The position numbers and the translations under genes are program-made. The notes under the pieces were generated by a model. The model was not told where the DNA came from, ran no database searches, and was given only the letters and a program-made list of their open reading frames with translations. A stretch of DNA of 34,042 nucleotides from Nitrospirota bacterium (GTDB lineage: Bacteria; Nitrospirota; Thermodesulfovibrionia; Thermodesulfovibrionales; JdFR-85), in the NCBI GenBank assembly GCA_013151495.1, contig JAADIE010000062.1, positions 16,580-50,621 on the forward strand, in the 5' to 3' direction. Positions 25,273-33,312 of this stretch are shown piece by piece (within the stretch, counting starts at the first letter, position 1; each line of letters begins with the position of its first letter).

Positions 25273-26215
25273 CCCTGAGATACTGCTTTAAAAACTCCGA
25301 GCCCTCTCCGCTGTATAATCTACCCTGGTATGTGTTGAGGCTTTCAAATCGGAGATCAATATCCCTGGTAATCTGATGTCTTGTTTTGTCCCACCTGGGT
25401 GCAATGAGTATTTCATCCGGAGCTGTTGCAAAGAGTCTCTGAAGCACTATGTCGGGAGATAGCCTTTCGATAAACCTGACTAAAAAGTCTAAATACTCCT
25501 CGTACTGGAATGTATAAAAGGGCTCTTCCCTGTAATATTGCTCCATAACGGTGTCTTTAACAACCTGTAACTGATGAATCTTCAGGAAACCAATCGGCAA
25601 TTCGGAGACCACTTTTGCCATCTCAAACATCTCGTCGATGGTTTCGGTTGGAAAGCCAACAATAATATGGGCACCAATATGAATACCTCTGCCCTCAGTT
25701 GCATAAACCGCATCAAGGAAACACTGGAAGTCATGCCCACGGTTTATATACTGGAGAGTCTTATCGTAGATAGACTGAAGACCATACTCAACAAGCACAA
25801 AATAGTCACGGGCTATCTTCTGTAGAAGCCTGAGTTTTTCTTCATCCACACAATCAGGCCTTGTCCCTATAGCAAGCCCCACAACAGAGGGTTCCTTTAA
25901 TGCCTCGTAATAGAGTTCCTCCAGCTTATCAACAGGTGCATAGGTATTTGTGTAGGGCTGAAAATATACAATGAACTTATTTGCCTTGTACCGTTTCCTC
26001 AGGTACTTAATCCCATTTTCTATCTGCTCACTAAGGGGTGTAACAGCACGGCATGACTGTGGACGGAAGCTATCGTTGTTGCAGTAAATGCAGCCACCCA
26101 TACCAACTGTGCCATCACGATTTGGGCATGTAAAGCCTGCATCTACATTTACCTTATAAACCCTTTCACCGTAAAGCTCTTTCAGATATTGTCCAAAGGC
26201 CCTGTATCTACGCAT
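25247..26215 (-). CDS. TIGR01212-family radical SAM protein (YhcC-like)
   Basis: A 322-residue radical SAM enzyme with cluster cysteines C30, C42 and C45 (FTCPNRDGTVGMGGCIYCNN), the longer CxnCxxC spacing of the TIGR01212/YhcC family. Downstream motifs such as VEYGLQS, NRGHD and GFPTET are also typical. The family's reaction is not established to my knowledge. It is the last gene of the minus-strand operon, starting three bases after the restored hicA stop with an AAAGGA ribosome site. Confidence 0.9.
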   Translation of the reverse strand: MRRYRAFGQYLKELYGERVYKVNVDAGFTCPNRDGTVGMGGCIYCNNDSFRPQSCRAVTPLSEQIENGIKYLRKRYKANKFIVYFQPYTNTYAPVDKLEELYYEALKEPSVVGLAIGTRPDCVDEEKLRLLQKIARDYFVLVEYGLQSIYDKTLQYINRGHDFQCFLDAVYATEGRGIHIGAHIIVGFPTETIDEMFEMAKVVSELPIGFLKIHQLQVVKDTVMEQYYREEPFYTFQYEEYLDFLVRFIERLSPDIVLQRLFATAPDEILIAPRWDKTRHQITRDIDLRFESLNTYQGRLYSGEGSEFLKQYLRAKELSKSA

Positions 26216-26218
26216 TGT

Positions 26219-26415
26219 TTATCCTTTACCAATTTCTTTTATAGACAATGCCCTGCAAATTTTCTTTGCCAATTTATCAGGTATTTTTCTGTATGACGAG
26301 GTATAGCTTCTACATGTCCTGTTTGAGGATTGCACCATAATGAATGTGATGACCCTTCTCTTTTAAGATAACAACCATGTTTCCTTAAATGCCTGAGAAG
26401 TGTGCTTCTTTTCAT
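26219..26415 (-). pseudogene. hicA: HicA mRNA interferase toxin, frameshifted
   Basis: The ATG at 26415 overlaps the hicB stop (ATGA). The first 43 codons give a normal HicA: MKRSTLLRHLRKHGCYLKRE, then GSSHSLW with the catalytic histidine, and AIPRHTE. The frame then runs into unrelated sequence and stops at 26239. One extra A in the A5 run (minus strand of the T5 at 26284-26288) restores the HicA ending, with PDKLAKKICRALSI and a stop at 26219-26221, three bases before the next gene. So the gene carries a one-base frameshift, a sequencing error at a homopolymer, or programmed slippage. As read, the toxin lacks its last strand and helix. Confidence 0.85.
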
Positions 26416-26627
26416 TCTATAGCAACAACCTCAGCTATAGCATCCTCAGGAACTCCCTTTAATGCATCCTGTCTTCTATCTTCCAAAATTAACTTAATTG
26501 CCTCCGACAGGCTTTTTAGACACTCCTCTTTTGTTTTACCCTGCCCATTGGCACCTGGAATTTCAGGGCAATATGCAATAAACCATTCTCCGTCTTTCTC
26601 TATTATAGCTGTAAATTCATTATGCAT
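26412..26627 (-). CDS. hicB: HicB-family antitoxin
   Basis: A 71-residue short HicB: FTAIIEKDGEWFIAYCPEIPGANGQGKTKEECLKSLSEAI shows the family's partial RNase H fold. There is no C-terminal DNA-binding domain, unlike longer HicB proteins that repress their own promoter. It normally binds and blocks HicA. It starts two bases after thiE, with its ribosome site inside the thiE stop region, so it has no promoter of its own in view. The antitoxin is intact, whereas the toxin partner is frameshifted. Confidence 0.9.
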   Translation of the reverse strand: MHNEFTAIIEKDGEWFIAYCPEIPGANGQGKTKEECLKSLSEAIKLILEDRRQDALKGVPEDAIAEVVAIE

Positions 26628-26629
26628 TT

Positions 26630-27268
26630 TTAACCTCTGTTATAACCTTTTGCAATCTTTTCTATTATTTTAACAAATTCCATAGAACGCTTACTTATGT
26701 CAGAAGCTCTAAGTATATCAGAGGCCACTGCTACTGCCGCTGCACCTGCAGCAAAGACCTCTTCAAGGCTCTCAAGCCTTATTCCACCAATGGCTACAAC
26801 CGGAAGAGACACCCTTTTTGTTACCTCCTTCAGTAATTCAACTCCCTTTGGCTCATCTGCATCGGCCTTGGTCGTAGTCCTATATATCGGGCCAAAACCA
26901 ATGTAATCAACTCCCTTTTTTTCAGCCTCTGCAGCCTCCTTCAGGCTATGGGTTGAATGCCCTATTATGGCGGTGCCCATAAACTTCCTTGCCCTTTCAG
27001 GCGGGAAATCATCCTGCCCAAGGTGCACACCATCTGCTTCAACCGCAAGAGCTATATCAGGATGGTCATTAACAATAAAAACTGCTGAGTATTGTCTTGT
27101 AAGCAGTCGGAGCCTTTCTGCCATATAAAATATCTCCCTTCTTGGTAGCTCTTTCTCTCTTAGCTGTATCCACCTTATTCCTCCATCAAGCACGGCCTTA
27201 ACCATATCCTCTACTGAAATGTCTCTTACCTTTCTGTCGGTTATAAAGCAAACACCACCATAAAGCAT
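26630..27268 (-). CDS. thiE: Thiamine-phosphate synthase
   Basis: A 212-residue TIM-barrel enzyme that couples the HMP pyrimidine and thiazole phosphates into thiamine phosphate. The motifs are in order: IQLREKEL, VNDHPDIA, DGVHLGQDDFP, GHSTHS, YIGFGPIYRTTTK and VAIGGI. The start at 27268 has a GGGGGG ribosome-like run eight bases upstream. It follows cbiB by 17 bp and precedes hicB by 2 bp. No TPP riboswitch is visible, in line with its position inside an operon. Confidence 0.97.
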   Translation of the reverse strand: MLYGGVCFITDRKVRDISVEDMVKAVLDGGIRWIQLREKELPRREIFYMAERLRLLTRQYSAVFIVNDHPDIALAVEADGVHLGQDDFPPERARKFMGTAIIGHSTHSLKEAAEAEKKGVDYIGFGPIYRTTTKADADEPKGVELLKEVTKRVSLPVVAIGGIRLESLEEVFAAGAAAVAVASDILRASDISKRSMEFVKIIEKIAKGYNRG

Positions 27269-27285
27269 AAACCAGCCCCCCTTAG

Positions 27286-28275
27286 CTACCAGCTAATAAT
27301 CCAGGAAATCAATAAAAGAAACATAACAAACAGAAACACAGCAACCCCCACCACTGAGATGGATACAATGGCATCCTCGGCCTCGGGCTCTTTTCTTGCC
27401 TGTCCTATATAGGGCTTTTCAACAAGCCTTCCGCCATAGTAGTTTGGCCCACCAAGTCGTATGCCAAGGGCACCGGCCATGGCAGCCTCTGGATAGCCTG
27501 CATTAGGGCTTGAGTGTTTATTACCATCAGAAACAAAGGTTTTAATGGATTCCCTGAAGCTAAGCCCCTGATATACCACCCCTAAAATACCTGCAGACAG
27601 GGCTATAAAAATTCCCGTCAGACGGGCAGGTATATAGTTGGCAACATCGTCACACTTTGCTGCAAAGTATCCAAAGTTTATGTACCTCTCGTTCTTATAA
27701 CCAATCATGGAATCAAGTGTATTAATCGCCTTGTAAATAAATGCCCCGGGCAGACCAAAAAGGAAAAGGTAAAAAACAGGTGCAATCACACCATCTGAGG
27801 CATTCTCTGCCACTGTCTCAACTGTTGCCCTGACAATGGAGGGGCTGTCGAGCTCGGCCGTGTCTCTACCAACAATGTATGAAAGCCTCTTTCTTGCAAG
27901 CTCAATACTTCCCTCTGTAAGTGCATGAATCACCGCTGATGCCTCATCAGAAAGCCCTCTTAAAGCAATGGCAAAGGAGCCCACAAGCCCTACAAGTATA
28001 TCAGACAGGGGAAGCCCCAAAAGCCTTGTATCACCTGTAACTCCTCTTAATAACATCTCAACAGCAAAGGCAAGCACTCCTGTTATTGCCACCACAAGCG
28101 TGACTGTAACCGCTCCGGCCAGCTTCTCGGTAAAGCCATCGTAGGTATACTTTCTTATCCATACCTCTATTAACTCGATCAAACGGCCAATCCATCTTAC
28201 AGGATGGGGCATCCATCGGGGGTCACCAATCAGGAGGTCTGTACTGAGTGCTATCAAAACCGGTTTTATAAACAT
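27286..28275 (-). CDS. cbiB: Adenosylcobinamide-phosphate synthase (CbiB/CobD)
   Basis: A 329-residue membrane protein that attaches the aminopropanol arm to adenosylcobyric acid. Recognisable segments are DLLIGDPRWMPHPVRWIG at the N terminus, VGRDTAELD, VETVAENASDGVIAP, YKAINTLDSMIGYKNERY and SPNAGYPEAAMAGALG. Several membrane helices are present. It begins five bases after the end of the large unknown gene. Together with cbiA at 10275, it shows that the organism makes or salvages cobalamin from dispersed genes. Confidence 0.95.
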   Translation of the reverse strand: MFIKPVLIALSTDLLIGDPRWMPHPVRWIGRLIELIEVWIRKYTYDGFTEKLAGAVTVTLVVAITGVLAFAVEMLLRGVTGDTRLLGLPLSDILVGLVGSFAIALRGLSDEASAVIHALTEGSIELARKRLSYIVGRDTAELDSPSIVRATVETVAENASDGVIAPVFYLFLFGLPGAFIYKAINTLDSMIGYKNERYINFGYFAAKCDDVANYIPARLTGIFIALSAGILGVVYQGLSFRESIKTFVSDGNKHSSPNAGYPEAAMAGALGIRLGGPNYYGGRLVEKPYIGQARKEPEAEDAIVSISVVGVAVFLFVMFLLLISWIISW

Positions 28276-28280
28276 TTCCG

Positions 28281-30332
28281 TTAAATGTTCAGCCTGTAGG
28301 ATTTGGCAATACTGGCCATTCTTTCCCGCGTCCTTACAGCAAAGGGATCATCCCTTTTGAGGGCCTCTTCAAGGGCATCTATAACGTCGTAGTAGATATC
28401 CCAGCCTGTTTTTTCTCGCTGAAAGCTCTTTTTAATAAAATCAGGCTCTCTTTTCAACTCATCAAGCAGTCTGCCAAGCCTTTTGAAACCAACCTCCAAC
28501 AACTCCTCAGCCTTCTCAGCCTGAGAAGTATTAAAAAGTTTGGCAGCCTTCAGGGAAAGCCTTAATACCGAAAGCGTAATGGGCATATCCGAGATGAAAC
28601 AGCCCGTAAAGGGATCAAGCTCTGCCTTTATATCCTCGATTTGCCAGCCAAGGGCCCTTGCATAAAAGGAAAAGATGATAATCCTTACATAATCTCCAAC
28701 GGTCTTTCCTGCCCAGGCAGCCTGGATTGCCTCCGAGGCAAAGGCCTCCTTGTCGTGCCGCATAATCAGCCCGTCCTTGTGCAGGTATCTAAGGCAGCCC
28801 TTTTCACATTCAAATAGCACACTCATTAAATAGGCCTGGTCCTCTGCCCTTCCAACAAACCCCGGGGTAAAGGGTCGCCAGGCTCTCAGTGCCTCTACCA
28901 GTGCACCTGTTGTGCCACCGGTTACATGGTATCGCTGAATGCAGGCCTTTTTTCCATCCAGCTCTTCTGAATTATAACGGGTCATCATCTCTGCCTCAGT
29001 TGAAAGGGCCTGGGGTAGCTGGCTGTAAAACAGAACCTCATCCCCTGTAATATCCTCTGACGGATAGCGCACATCAGGGGTAAACAGAGACCTGCCTATG
29101 TCTTTTTCGTTAACCAGCGCACCTGCAAGCAGGCCAAGAAACACCTCACGGCCAAGCCAGTCTCTGCCCCTTGCCCCCCACAGTGGTGTCATAAGGTGCT
29201 GAAAGGCACTCTTTCCTGTCTCCTTAACCAGATGCTCCTCAGGGAAAACCTGATCCAGGTCTATCTTAAAGGTTGCCTTTATGGAAGGGGCCATTAGAAG
29301 CGACCACAAGGGCACTATCGCCTTTAAAAAGCTGTAATGACGGCCATACTCTCCGTCCACTCCAAATACCTCAGAAAGCAGCTCCACATCCTTCTTGTCC
29401 AGATACCGTGCTGCCGCTGGCGCCAGGATCTCTTCGACCACTGCACGGGTATCCTCTTCAGTAAAAAGATAAATATCCATATCCTTAAGGATCCCGGCCT
29501 TTTTCAACTCTTCTTCCACATAATCCTTTGCAATAAAGTGCAAGCCTTTATGAGTTACAGATACAGAAAGAAGACATTTAAGCCTCTCATCCGAAGAAGC
29601 TGTGCCAAGCTTTTTCTCAAACCTCAGGGCATCACTTAAACCCTTCAGACCATAAACCGCCTCGTTTTTGTCAGTTTCAACACCTATCTGAATGGGGTGG
29701 TCGTACCAGTATAGCTGGTCCTCCTCCATTATCTGTTCGAGCTTTTCCTTTAAATTATCATCGAGATCAAGCTCTTTTATATCCCTGTCCTTTGGGGGGA
29801 TCGTAAGTAATACATTAGAGGTAAAAAGCACCTCGGTGGCTGGTCTTTTTACAGGATTGTGGTTGTGTTGATCAACTCTTATAAGCCTTTTTCTCCTGAG
29901 GGCCTCCCGCATCTCATCCTTATGTTCAAAAATACCAACTCCCTCAGGGAAAAAGACCTCTCTTATGCTCTCTATAATCCTCATACGTGGCTCACTATCT
30001 GACAACCCTGAAAGATATCCGGCAAGGGCTTTCAGTTTTTCAGGCCCGGGGTGATTGTCTATCTCCCTTTTTATCAACTCAAGTGATAGTTCATAAAACT
30101 CCGCTGCCCTTTTCAGTGCTGGTATCTCTTTAGCAGCTTCAAAAAGGGCCCTGGCCTTACTGTAAAAAGGATTTTTACTGCCTGAAAGTATCACCAGAAA
30201 GGCACTATTTAATGCAGAAAGGGATACACTGTCTTCACTGGTTAATTGCGCCGGAATGTTTAGTCGTAGGATGTCTCTACCATGGGTGCTATTTATCAGA
30301 TTATTGATTATTTCTTCAAAAAGGGCATACAT
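28281..30332 (-). CDS. Large protein of unknown function, possible nucleotide-sugar transferase
   Basis: A 683-residue soluble protein with no signal or membrane helix. I do not recognise the family. The N-terminal ~160 residues are helical. The central and C-terminal parts hold motifs resembling a GT-A glycosyltransferase: VSVTHKGLHF, KIDLDQVFP (a DxD-like site), TPLWGARGRDWLG, FVGRAEDQAYL (an ED pair) and HKDGLIMRHDK. This assignment is an inference. I chose ATG 30332, six bases after a -10 box; an upstream TTG at 30368 would add 12 residues. It heads the operon with cbiB and thiE and is divergent from a TPR gene. Confidence 0.75.
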   Translation of the reverse strand: MYALFEEIINNLINSTHGRDILRLNIPAQLTSEDSVSLSALNSAFLVILSGSKNPFYSKARALFEAAKEIPALKRAAEFYELSLELIKREIDNHPGPEKLKALAGYLSGLSDSEPRMRIIESIREVFFPEGVGIFEHKDEMREALRRKRLIRVDQHNHNPVKRPATEVLFTSNVLLTIPPKDRDIKELDLDDNLKEKLEQIMEEDQLYWYDHPIQIGVETDKNEAVYGLKGLSDALRFEKKLGTASSDERLKCLLSVSVTHKGLHFIAKDYVEEELKKAGILKDMDIYLFTEEDTRAVVEEILAPAAARYLDKKDVELLSEVFGVDGEYGRHYSFLKAIVPLWSLLMAPSIKATFKIDLDQVFPEEHLVKETGKSAFQHLMTPLWGARGRDWLGREVFLGLLAGALVNEKDIGRSLFTPDVRYPSEDITGDEVLFYSQLPQALSTEAEMMTRYNSEELDGKKACIQRYHVTGGTTGALVEALRAWRPFTPGFVGRAEDQAYLMSVLFECEKGCLRYLHKDGLIMRHDKEAFASEAIQAAWAGKTVGDYVRIIIFSFYARALGWQIEDIKAELDPFTGCFISDMPITLSVLRLSLKAAKLFNTSQAEKAEELLEVGFKRLGRLLDELKREPDFIKKSFQREKTGWDIYYDVIDALEEALKRDDPFAVRTRERMASIAKSYRLNI

Positions 30333-30338
30333 TTTAGT

Positions 30339-30368
30339 AATATAATAAAACCAGGTGGCATTTAGCAA
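30339..30368 (-). promoter_or_regulatory. Promoter of the large unknown gene and cbiB-thiE operon (leaderless)
   Basis: On the minus strand, TTGCTA (30368-30363), 18-nt spacer and TATATT (30344-30339), then 6 nt to ATG 30332. The region is shared with the divergent TPR gene, whose own -10 may be TATAAT at 30341-30346. Confidence 0.45.
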
Positions 30369-30796
30369 TGAATAAAACCATAATCAAGGCAAAGGAACTT
30401 ATAAAACAGGGAGAGACCCTGAGGGCCCTTTCTTTGCTTGAAAAGCACTCACCAGAAAAAAGCATATCTCAGCTAACCTCACTTTATGCCCTCTGTATTG
30501 CCCGGGAAAGAGGACAGGTAAGAAAGGCCATAGAGCTATGCCATCGTGCTATAAATAAAGAACCTGACGAGACTATTCACTACTACTGCCTCGGCAGGAT
30601 TCACCTTCTTGATAAAAATCGCAAAGAGGCAATACAGGTGTTCAGAGAAGGTCTCAAGCATGGTACAGACCAGGACATAATAGCAGAGCTTGAATCGCTT
30701 GGCATAAGAAAGGACCCACCTTTTAAATTTCTCAAAAGGTCAAACCCTTTGAACAAGTACACCGGACTACTGCTTAAGATTTTTGGACTGAGGTAA
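30368..30796 (+). CDS. Small TPR protein
   Basis: A 142-residue cytoplasmic protein containing about two to three tetratricopeptide helix pairs (LTSLYALCIARERGQVRKAIELCHRAI, then HYYCLGRIHLLDKNRKEAIQVFREGL). There is no signal peptide; the tail is basic. Such proteins are protein-interaction adaptors. It is divergent from the large unknown gene, and the CAGGTGG upstream of the ATG may serve as ribosome site. It is followed by the palindromic element at 30831-30962. Confidence 0.75.
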   Translation: MNKTIIKAKELIKQGETLRALSLLEKHSPEKSISQLTSLYALCIARERGQVRKAIELCHRAINKEPDETIHYYCLGRIHLLDKNRKEAIQVFREGLKHGTDQDIIAELESLGIRKDPPFKFLKRSNPLNKYTGLLLKIFGLR

Positions 30797-30830
30797 GATG
30801 TGTATTGTTTTAAGATTTAGGGACATGTAT

Positions 30831-30962
30831 TGTTTCAGGGTATTACCTTTTCACTCATTCTCGCCGCACATCCATGTGCGGCTCCGAGGTCGCACACTGA
30901 AGCAGCCATCACGGCTGCTTCTGGCGTGTGCTGAAGCCGTTCAAATGTAATACCCTGAAACA
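30831..30962. mobile_element. 132-bp MITE-like or REP-like palindromic element
   Basis: The ends are perfect 16-bp inverted repeats: TGTTTCAGGGTATTAC (30831-30846) and its complement (30947-30962). Inside are two strong hairpins: GCCGCACA-tcca-TGTGCGGC (30863-30882), and GAAGCAGCC-atcac-GGCTGCTTC (30899-30921) enclosed by GCACAC/GTGTGC (30892-30897, 30926-30931). The whole would fold into a branched structure. The left end is preceded by a direct repeat, TGTATTGTTT at 30801-30810 and 30826-30835. The right end abuts the stop codon of the symporter gene. There is no coding capacity. No other copy was seen in this window, so mobility is inferred from structure only. Confidence 0.7.
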
Positions 30963-32456
30963 TTATCCTCTTCCGCCTTTTTTATGAAGCTCTGTCCTCC
31001 ATGGTCTCATGGCAACCACTACAGCTGCCAGAATTGTCAGTATTATCCAGTTCACTCCGATCAGTGCTATTGCAGCCCAACCATAGCCACCATAGGGCTT
31101 TTGAACCTCATTGTAAAGTGCACCAACAAGCATAATACCAAGCACAAGGGGCACAAAGAACCTTATCAACATTACCCAGCCTTTGCCAAGCTTTATTGAA
31201 GAAACCTTGTTTACATGCCTTTGTAGTATTGCAATATCAAAGAGCCAGCCGGCAAGCACACACTCTGCTATCCCGACCACCACAAGCCCATAGTTAGTAA
31301 TAAAGTGATCCACTATATCAAGCCACAGAAGGCCAGCTTGTGTTGTAAAGATTATTGAGCCAACAAAGCCAAGAATTGAGATAACACTTACAAGGCTTTT
31401 ACGGTTCATTCCGAATTTATCTATAAGGGCTGAGGTAAAGGCCTCGATAATTGAAACAGACGACGAGATTCCAGCAACTACAAGACAGAAAAAGAATATG
31501 GCACCAAAGAGGTTTCCACCAGGCATCATACTAAGGGCCTTTGGATAGGCAACAAAGGCAAGTCCAATACTCTGTGTAACCACTTCAGACAGTGCCTTAC
31601 CCTCGGCCTTGGCCATAAAGCCAAGCACAGAAAAGACTGCAAATCCAGCAAAAAGGGAATAACCACAGTTTATAAAGGCAGTAAGATAGGCATTCCGTGT
31701 GATGTTTGATTTTTCAGGCAGATAGCTTGCATAGGCAATCATAATACCAAAACCAAGGCTCAGGGTGAAGAATATCTGGCTGTAGGCATCTATCCAGACC
31801 TTTGGATTTGCAAGCTTCTTGAAATCTGGCCTCAGGTATGCCTTTATTCCCTGAGCTGCACCATCAAGACTAAGGGCCCAGAACACAAGCACAGCTGTTA
31901 ATACAAAAAGCAGGGGCATAAAAATCTTATTTGCAAGCTCAAGCCCCTTCTGAACTCCCCTGAACACAATCACCCAGTTAATAAACCATATCACAATCAG
32001 GCTAAAAAGAATGGGAGTGCGGATTTCACCGATCTGTGCTGGTGATTTGGACATGCTGAGAAACTTCTGGAAGAAAAAGCTGTTCGGATCTCCACCCCAG
32101 CCAAGATTAAAGGACAGTAAAAAGTAATTAAGACACCAGGCTATAATAACGGTGTAATAAAGCACTATCCCGAACATCACAAATATAACCGCCCACCATC
32201 CAAGCCATTCCCAGTTGCGGTGTATCTTCTTGTAAGCAAGCGGAGCCGATCCGATCCTTTCATGCCCAATGGCAAACTCAAGAATCATAAGTGGGATGCC
32301 TGCTGTAAAAAGCGCCGTAAGATAGGGTATCAGGAAGGCCCCTCCCCCGTAACTGTAAGCCATGTAGCTGAAGCGCCAGATGTTACCAAGCCCTATGGCC
32401 GAACCAACGGCGGCCAGTAAAAAACCAATCTGACTCCTCCATTGTTCCCTTTTCAT
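30963..32456 (-). CDS. Sodium-dependent symporter, NSS family
   Basis: A 497-residue membrane transporter of the neurotransmitter:sodium symporter family, similar in layout to bacterial amino-acid transporters such as LeuT. The first helix holds the sodium and substrate signature AAVGSAIGLGNIWRFSYMAYSYGGGAF, and about 11-12 helices follow. ITRNAYLTAFINCGYSLFAGFAVF and GISSSVSIIEAF match the later binding helices. The substrate is probably an amino acid. The start overlaps the aroK stop (ATGA at 32453-32456), an odd pairing unless the transporter moves an aromatic compound, which is speculation. Confidence 0.95.
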   Translation of the reverse strand: MKREQWRSQIGFLLAAVGSAIGLGNIWRFSYMAYSYGGGAFLIPYLTALFTAGIPLMILEFAIGHERIGSAPLAYKKIHRNWEWLGWWAVIFVMFGIVLYYTVIIAWCLNYFLLSFNLGWGGDPNSFFFQKFLSMSKSPAQIGEIRTPILFSLIVIWFINWVIVFRGVQKGLELANKIFMPLLFVLTAVLVFWALSLDGAAQGIKAYLRPDFKKLANPKVWIDAYSQIFFTLSLGFGIMIAYASYLPEKSNITRNAYLTAFINCGYSLFAGFAVFSVLGFMAKAEGKALSEVVTQSIGLAFVAYPKALSMMPGGNLFGAIFFFCLVVAGISSSVSIIEAFTSALIDKFGMNRKSLVSVISILGFVGSIIFTTQAGLLWLDIVDHFITNYGLVVVGIAECVLAGWLFDIAILQRHVNKVSSIKLGKGWVMLIRFFVPLVLGIMLVGALYNEVQKPYGGYGWAAIALIGVNWIILTILAAVVVAMRPWRTELHKKGGRG

Positions 32457-32965
32457 AGGCCCTTCTCCTTTAGTTTTTCTATTATTTCATTTACCACCGT
32501 ATCTAAGTCTTTTGAATCGGTTTTAATCATAATGTCTGCCCTTTCATAAAAGGGCCTTCTTTGCTGAAGAAGCTCTTTTATCCTGTTTAATGGGTCGTCT
32601 ACATTAAGCAGGGGGCGCTCATTATTGCCAGAGGTTCTTTCAAGTATTGTCTCTGGCTCTGCCCAGAGACATACAATGATACCCTTTTCCCTGAGGGCCT
32701 TCATATTTTCCTCTCGTAAAACCACCCCTCCGCCTGTTGAGATAACAAGTCCCTCTTTCTGAGAAAATCTCTTTACAATCTCGGTTTCTAAATCCCGGAA
32801 GTAGGGCTCTCCATATCGCTCAAAGATCTCTTTTATACTTATTCCCTCCTCAGCCTCCACCTCGGCATCAAGCTCGACAAACTCCATACCAAGCCACTCA
32901 GCCAGTGCCCTGCCAACAATGGTTTTCCCTGTCCCCATAAACCCAACAAGAACGATGTTTTTCAT
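32453..32965 (-). CDS. aroK: Shikimate kinase
   Basis: A 170-residue kinase that phosphorylates shikimate at the 3-hydroxyl in the chorismate pathway. It has the P-loop GFMGTGKT (residues 8-15), the shikimate-binding DAEVE and FRDLE segments, the STGGGVVL loop and a lid region with R-P-L (NNERPLL). Length is standard. ATG 32965 follows a promoter -10 by 10 nt and lacks a ribosome site. It is coupled to the downstream symporter. Confidence 0.96.
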   Translation of the reverse strand: MKNIVLVGFMGTGKTIVGRALAEWLGMEFVELDAEVEAEEGISIKEIFERYGEPYFRDLETEIVKRFSQKEGLVISTGGGVVLREENMKALREKGIIVCLWAEPETILERTSGNNERPLLNVDDPLNRIKELLQQRRPFYERADIMIKTDSKDLDTVVNEIIEKLKEKGL

Positions 32966-32975
32966 GATAGTAATT

Positions 32976-33004
32976 AAGATACTGATTTAGTGGGATTTTT
33001 TCAA
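32976..33004 (-). promoter_or_regulatory. aroK promoter (very short leader)
   Basis: On the minus strand, TTGAAA (33004-32999), 17-nt spacer and TATCTT (32981-32976), then 10 nt to the ATG at 32965. Confidence 0.5.
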
Positions 33005-33034
33005 GGTTAAATAGAAGAATTTTTACGAATTTAT

Positions 33035-33051
33035 TGTAAAAAAATTTTACA
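33035..33051. repeat. Inverted repeat in AT-rich region
   Basis: TGTAAAA - AAA - TTTTACA, seven-base arms. It lies about 200 bp before the sigma-54-type promoter, a usual distance for an activator site, but AT-rich palindromes arise easily by chance. Confidence 0.35.
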
Positions 33052-33247
33052 TCATAATGTCGGCATATTTAACAAACAAAAGGCCATCAAAAAATATTTA
33101 TTTTTCTAATGTTAGTAGCTCTTCTTGGATTTATTTATCACTTTATAAAAGAAAATATGTTAATTATATTTACAATAAATTCTATTTTGAAACAAAGAAA
33201 TACAAAAAAGACCTTAATTTATAAAGCAGTTTAATCATTAATTAATC

Positions 33248-33263
33248 TGGCATAACTATTGCT
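33248..33263 (+). promoter_or_regulatory. Sigma-54 (RpoN) promoter of the PEP-CTERM gene
   Basis: TGGCATAACTATTGCT: GG at 33249-33250 and GC at 33261-33262 have exactly the spacing of the -24/-12 elements (TGGCAC-N5-TTGC). The start site would be near 33274, leaving a leader of about 39 nt that contains GGGAGG (33297-33302). PEP-CTERM proteins are often linked to the PrsK/PrsR system with RpoN. Confidence 0.75.
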
Positions 33264-33312
33264 TTCACTAAATTTTAGAGATTCTGTCATTGATCAGGGA
33301 GGTAAAAAAAAG

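Larger units (their letters stand above)
32966..33312. other. AT-rich intergenic region between aroK and the PEP-CTERM gene
   Basis: About 350 bp, clearly richer in A and T than the rest of the window. It holds the aroK promoter at one end and the sigma-54-type promoter at the other. Between them I see only an inverted repeat (33035-33051) and a 41-codon AT-driven frame that I do not accept as a gene. Confidence 0.7.

Noticed and set aside
33109-33234. A 41-codon frame starting MLVALLGFIYHFIKENM in the AT-rich intergenic region
   Set aside because: No ribosome site, AT-driven composition, and it lies between the aroK promoter and the sigma-54 promoter. Not convincing as a gene.
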